Source: Haemophilus paraphrohaemolyticus (GTDB lineage Bacteria; Pseudomonadota; Gammaproteobacteria; Enterobacterales; Pasteurellaceae). Taken from it: DNA of 64,000 nt. The stretch spans positions 376,097-440,096 of the forward strand of contig NZ_MUXX01000012.1 in the NCBI RefSeq assembly GCF_002015045.1. The letters run 5' to 3'. The notes below the pieces were generated by a model that made no database searches, had not been told where the DNA came from, and was given only the letters and a program-made list of their open reading frames with translations. Positions 60,155 through 64,000 of the stretch are shown here, piece by piece; the stretch's first letter is position 1, and every line of letters begins with the position of its first letter. The position numbers and the translations under genes were made by a program.

Positions 60155-62278
60155 TTATTCAGCTTGTTCTTCAACTGGCGTTGCAACTTCTGCTTCCGCG
60201 TTGTTTACATCTTTCATTGTTAAACGAATGCGGTTTTGTCGGTCAATTTCAACCACCTTCACCATCACTTCTTGTCCTACTGAAAGGTAATCTGCAACGC
60301 GTTCAACACGTTCGTCTGTAATTTGTGAAATATGAACTAAACCTTCTTTACCGCCTAAGATTGAAACGAATGCACCAAAATCAACCACGCGAGTTACTTT
60401 ACCTTTGTAAACTGCATTCACTTCTACTTCCGCAACGATTTCTTCTATACGTGCCATTACTGCTTTCGCTGCATTGTTGTCAGTTGCTGCAATTTTCACT
60501 GTACCATCATCGTCGATGTCGATTGATGTGCCAGTTTCTTCTGTTAATGCACGAATAGTTGCACCACCTTTACCAATCACATCCTTGATTTTCTTCGGAT
60601 CAATTTTCATCGTATGAATACGTGGTGCGTAGTCTGAAATATCCGCACGCGGTGCTGGGATTGCTTGTTCCATCACGTTTAAGATATGCATACGTGCACC
60701 TTTCGCTTGATTTAAGGCAATTTGCATAATTTCAGGGGTTATACCTTCAATTTTGATGTCCATTTGAAGTGCTGTCACACCTTCACGCGTACCTGCTACT
60801 TTAAAGTCCATATCGCCTAAGTGGTCTTCATCGCCCAAAATGTCTGAAAGCACCACGAACTTCTCTTCTTCTTTTACCAAACCCATTGCGATACCTGCAA
60901 CTGCCGCTTTAATTGGCACACCTGCATCCATTAACGCAAGAGACGCACCACACACAGAAGCCATTGAAGAAGAACCGTTTGATTCTGTGATTTCAGATAC
61001 CACACGCACCACATACGGGAACTCTTCCGCGCTTGGCATTACCGCTAATACACCACGTTTAGCTAAACGACCGTGACCGATTTCACGACGTTTTGGCGAA
61101 CCGATACGACCTGTTTCACCTACAGAGTATGGAGGGAAGTTGTAGTGGAATAAGAAGCGATCTGATTTTTCGCCTGTTAATTCATCAATAATTTGTGCGT
61201 CGCGTTCTGTACCTAAAGTTGCCACCGCTAATGCTTGAGTTTCACCACGAGTAAAGATTGCTGAACCGTGAGTGCGTGGTAATACACCTGTGCAAATATC
61301 TAAAGCACGCACGGTGTCTACTGTACGTCCATCAATACGTGGTTCACCTGCAATAATACGGCTACGTACGATTTGGCTTTCCAATGCAGTAATAATATCA
61401 ATAATTGCACCTTCAGAAACGGTTTCATCTTCTGCAGTTAAAGTAGCAATTACTTCTGCTTTGATAGTGTCGATTTGTTCGTAACGTGCTTGTTTTTCAG
61501 TGATACGATAAGCATCACCAATACGGCTTTCTGCCAACGCTTTCACTTTGTTGATCAAATCTGTGTTTGGCTCTGGTGCAACCCAATCCCAGCGTGGTTT
61601 GCCTGCTTCTTTTACAAATTCTTTGATGTTCTCAATCACCACTTGTTGTTGTTGATGACCGAATACCACCGCTGAAAGCATTTGCTCTTCCGTTAAAATA
61701 TCAGCTTCAGATTCCACCATTAAAACCGCTTTGTCTGTACCTGCCACAACTAAGTCTAAACGGCTTAATTTTTGTTCTGAAGTGGTTGGATTTAATACGA
61801 ATTGATCGTTAATGAAGCCAACGCGAGCTGCACCGATAGGGCCATTGAAAGGTACGCCAGAAAGTGAAAGTGCTGCTGATGCACCAATCATTGCGACTAA
61901 GTCTGGGCTGATTTGTGGGTTTACGGAAACCACCGTTGCAATCACTTGAATTTCGTTGAAGAACCCTTCTGGGAAAAGTGGACGAACAGGACGGTCTATT
62001 AGACGAGCTACTAATGTTTCGCTTTCAGATGGACGACCTTCACGTTTGAAGAAACCACCAGGAATACGACCTGCTGCGTAAGTACGCTCTTGGTAATCAA
62101 CGGTTAAAGGGAAGAAATCTTGACCTTCTTTAACGTCTTTTTTTGCTACAACGGTTACGAAAACAGTTGTGTCGTCCATACTCGCCATTACAGCTGCAGT
62201 TGCTTGGCGTGCGATTGCACCTGTTTCTAAGGTCACAGTGTGCTGACCATATTTAAATTGTCTAACAATTGGAGTCAT
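60155..62278 (-). CDS. pnp: polyribonucleotide nucleotidyltransferase
   Basis: Phosphorolytic 3'-5' exoribonuclease of the degradosome. The 707-residue product has two RNase PH domains (first from residue 1, with [12 protein letters not shown]; second with [17 protein letters not shown]), the helical linker, then the KH domain ([17 protein letters not shown] at about 563-579) and S1 domain ([17 protein letters not shown]). The C-terminus is acidic. Start ATG 62278. A long hairpin in its leader suggests the RNase III/PNPase autocontrol known in E. coli. rpsO is not upstream here. Confidence 0.97.
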   Translation of the reverse strand: MTPIVRQFKYGQHTVTLETGAIARQATAAVMASMDDTTVFVTVVAKKDVKEGQDFFPLTVDYQERTYAAGRIPGGFFKREGRPSESETLVARLIDRPVRPLFPEGFFNEIQVIATVVSVNPQISPDLVAMIGASAALSLSGVPFNGPIGAARVGFINDQFVLNPTTSEQKLSRLDLVVAGTDKAVLMVESEADILTEEQMLSAVVFGHQQQQVVIENIKEFVKEAGKPRWDWVAPEPNTDLINKVKALAESRIGDAYRITEKQARYEQIDTIKAEVIATLTAEDETVSEGAIIDIITALESQIVRSRIIAGEPRIDGRTVDTVRALDICTGVLPRTHGSAIFTRGETQALAVATLGTERDAQIIDELTGEKSDRFLFHYNFPPYSVGETGRIGSPKRREIGHGRLAKRGVLAVMPSAEEFPYVVRVVSEITESNGSSSMASVCGASLALMDAGVPIKAAVAGIAMGLVKEEEKFVVLSDILGDEDHLGDMDFKVAGTREGVTALQMDIKIEGITPEIMQIALNQAKGARMHILNVMEQAIPAPRADISDYAPRIHTMKIDPKKIKDVIGKGGATIRALTEETGTSIDIDDDGTVKIAATDNNAAKAVMARIEEIVAEVEVNAVYKGKVTRVVDFGAFVSILGGKEGLVHISQITDERVERVADYLSVGQEVMVKVVEIDRQNRIRLTMKDVNNAEAEVATPVEEQAE

Positions 62279-62328
62279 AACTAAATCCTTACATTTTGAT
62301 TAAAATTTAGTTTTATTTCTTACAAATT

Positions 62329-62394
62329 GCGACTAGCAAAAACGATTTCGTCCATTTTTAAATAAACGCTAAACAAATCGCTTTTGATAGCCGC
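62329..62394 (-). promoter_or_regulatory. pnp leader hairpin, probable RNase III site
   Basis: On the transcript a 20-bp stem forms between 62394-62375 and 62348-62329 with two G-U pairs and one mismatch (outer part GCGGCTATC with GCTAGTCGC, inner part AAAAGCGATTT with AAATCGTTTTT). It starts about 50 bases before the pnp start. E. coli pnp has an RNase III-cut hairpin at the same place; the function here is inferred. Confidence 0.6.
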
Positions 62395-62597
62395 CTCTAC
62401 AAATCGGAAATAAAACGTTCGCATTATACAGCCTTTTTCACACAAAATCGCCTACTATTTTTGCTTTTTATAAAATTCCTCAGCATCTCATCATTTCGCA
62501 AAGGGGAATGAAAAAACGAGCGCTTGTTTATTTTAAGTGGACAAATATCCACAGATCATAGAAAATAAAACGTTTTTTGTAATCAATCATAAAAGTT

Positions 62598-64000
62598 ATG
62601 AGCAATACCATTATCAATTACGAAGGCGTTGAACAAATGCCAATTAAGCGTTTTACTGAAGACGCTTACCTCAATTATTCAATGTATGTGATTATGGACA
62701 GGGCGTTGCCATTTATTGGCGATGGTTTAAAACCCGTACAACGTCGCATTATCTATGCTATGTCTGAATTAGGCTTAAATGCCAATGCAAAATATGCCAA
62801 AGCAGCTCGCACCGTGGGTGATGTATTAGGTAAATTCCACCCACACGGTGACTCTGCTTGCTATGGTGCAATGGTGGGAATGGCTCAAGATTTCACCTTC
62901 CGCTATCCGCTAATTGATGGTCAAGGAAACTGGGGTAGCTTAGAAGACGATGCCGCAGCATATCGTTATACAGAAGCACGCTTAACCAAATTCTCGTCCA
63001 TTTTACTTTCTGAAATTGATCAAGGCACGGTAGATTTCAAACCGAATTTTGACGGTTCAAAAATCGAACCTGTAACCTTCCCTTCTCGCTTGCCACATAT
63101 TTTATTGAATGGCTCAACAGGGATTGCCGTTGGGATGGCAACCGACATTCCTCCTCACAATATTAATGAATTGGCGAATGCCTGTGTGATGTTGTTGGAT
63201 AATCCAAATGCAACATTAGCGGATATCTTAAGTGTGGTGCGAGGTCCTGACTACCCAACGCTAGCAGAAATTATCACGCCGAAGGCGGAAATAGCAAAAA
63301 TCTACGAACAAGGACGTGGCTCAATCAAAGCCCGTGCGGTTTGGCAAAAAGAAGATGGCAAAATTGTAATTAACGCACTGCCATATCAAACCTCGCCATC
63401 AAAAATCATTGAGCAAATTGCTGCTCAAATGAAGAACAAAAAACTGCCAATGGTGGATGATGTTCGTGATGAATCAAACCATGAAAACCCAATTCGGATT
63501 GTGATTATCCCTCGCTCAAATCGCATTGATTTTAATGCATTGATGGATCACCTTTTTGCGACAACTGAGCTCGAAAAAAGCTTCCGTATCAATATGAATA
63601 TGATTGGTTTAGATGGAAAACCTGCAGTGAAAAATCTGCACACTATTCTGACCGAATGGCTGAGCTTCCGCCGTGCAACGGTCACCCGTCGTCTAAATTA
63701 CCGATTAGATAAAATTTTAGACCGCTTGCATATCATTGAAGGCTTAATTATAGCGTTCTTAAACATTAACGAAGTGATTGAGATTATCCGCAATGAAGAT
63801 GAACCTAAAGCCATATTAATGGCTCGTTTTGGGTTAAGCGAAATTCAAACTGATGCGATTTTAAATCTACGCTTACGTAACTTATCCAAACTGGAAGAAA
63901 CCACGCTTAAAGCAGAACAAAATGAACTAGAAAAAGAGCGGGATGAATTGCAAGTTTTATTAGGTTCAGAACGTCGCTTAAATACACTTATTAAAAAAGA
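62598..64000 (+). CDS. parC: DNA topoisomerase IV subunit A, N-terminal part (3' end outside window)
   Basis: Decatenates daughter chromosomes together with ParE. The frame is open from ATG 62598 to the end of the window (about 467 codons of roughly 750). It starts [20 protein letters not shown] and has the winged-helix [19 protein letters not shown] (81-89) and the catalytic Tyr124 in AYRYTEARL, followed by the tower and coiled-coil region. The absence of the GyrA-type start and the [14 protein letters not shown] segment fit ParC. Residue 90, where E. coli ParC has Glu84, is Gly here, and the loop before the active-site Tyr is two residues shorter than in E. coli. Divergent from pnp. Confidence 0.93.
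   Translation, partial: MSNTIINYEGVEQMPIKRFTEDAYLNYSMYVIMDRALPFIGDGLKPVQRRIIYAMSELGLNANAKYAKAARTVGDVLGKFHPHGDSACYGAMVGMAQDFTFRYPLIDGQGNWGSLEDDAAAYRYTEARLTKFSSILLSEIDQGTVDFKPNFDGSKIEPVTFPSRLPHILLNGSTGIAVGMATDIPPHNINELANACVMLLDNPNATLADILSVVRGPDYPTLAEIITPKAEIAKIYEQGRGSIKARAVWQKEDGKIVINALPYQTSPSKIIEQIAAQMKNKKLPMVDDVRDESNHENPIRIVIIPRSNRIDFNALMDHLFATTELEKSFRINMNMIGLDGKPAVKNLHTILTEWLSFRRATVTRRLNYRLDKILDRLHIIEGLIIAFLNINEVIEIIRNEDEPKAILMARFGLSEIQTDAILNLRLRNLSKLEETTLKAEQNELEKERDELQVLLGSERRLNTLIKK

Overview
The window is chromosomal DNA of a gammaproteobacterium of the family Pasteurellaceae. Protein content and gene order match Haemophilus/Actinobacillus relatives (asnS, guaB/guaA, the nan-nag sialic-acid cluster, zipA-cysZ, alaS-csrA, pnp-nlpI-deaD). 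The DNA is AT-rich and carries many uptake signal sequences of the Actinobacillus pleuropneumoniae/Mannheimia type (core ACAAGCGGT), several as inverted pairs serving as terminators. This points to the Apl-USS clade (Mannheimia, Actinobacillus, Bibersteinia, Glaesserella and relatives). I cannot name the species from the sequence alone.

Layout. 1-7.0 kb: end of asnS, then tsf-rpsB, an ABC exporter and rlmE-ftsH on the minus strand. 7.1-12.6 kb: guaB and guaA on the plus strand, separated by a Sel1-repeat lipoprotein gene and a HAD phosphatase gene broken by one stop codon; a decayed surface-lipoprotein remnant follows guaA. 12.7-19.9 kb: a large S6-type serine-protease autotransporter and pepN. 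20.1-23.1 kb: yohJK, tsaB and aroG with a TrpR-type operator. 23.3-28.0 kb: ftsK, lrp, rnd. 28.1-30.2 kb: mlc and bioD. 30.2-36.5 kb: a seven-gene sialic acid/amino sugar operon (nanE-nanK-siaR-nanA-nagB-nagA-nanQ) behind a CRP-type promoter. 36.5-45.6 kb: ligA, zipA/cysZ, arfA, topA, an SGNH hydrolase, a DUF808 membrane protein and rpsO. 45.8-53.7 kb: glnE, yacL, fnr/uspA, alaS, csrA. 54-64 kb: a sodium/alanine symporter, apaH-tadA, deaD, nlpI, pnp and the start of parC.

How it works together. Most genes are housekeeping: translation, RNA decay, replication and division, purine synthesis. The regulation readable from the DNA is a PurR box at guaB, a TrpR box at aroG, an FNR box at fnr, CRP boxes at nanE, mlc, the SGNH hydrolase and probably uspA, an RNase III-like hairpin in the pnp leader, an rpsB leader, and an arfA gene whose stop codon lies inside its own terminator. 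The accessory parts are the guaB-guaA insertion, the decayed lipoprotein, the autotransporter and a family of two-hairpin intergenic repeats. I saw no CRISPR array, insertion sequence, prophage, rRNA or tRNA gene, and no convincing new multigene system.
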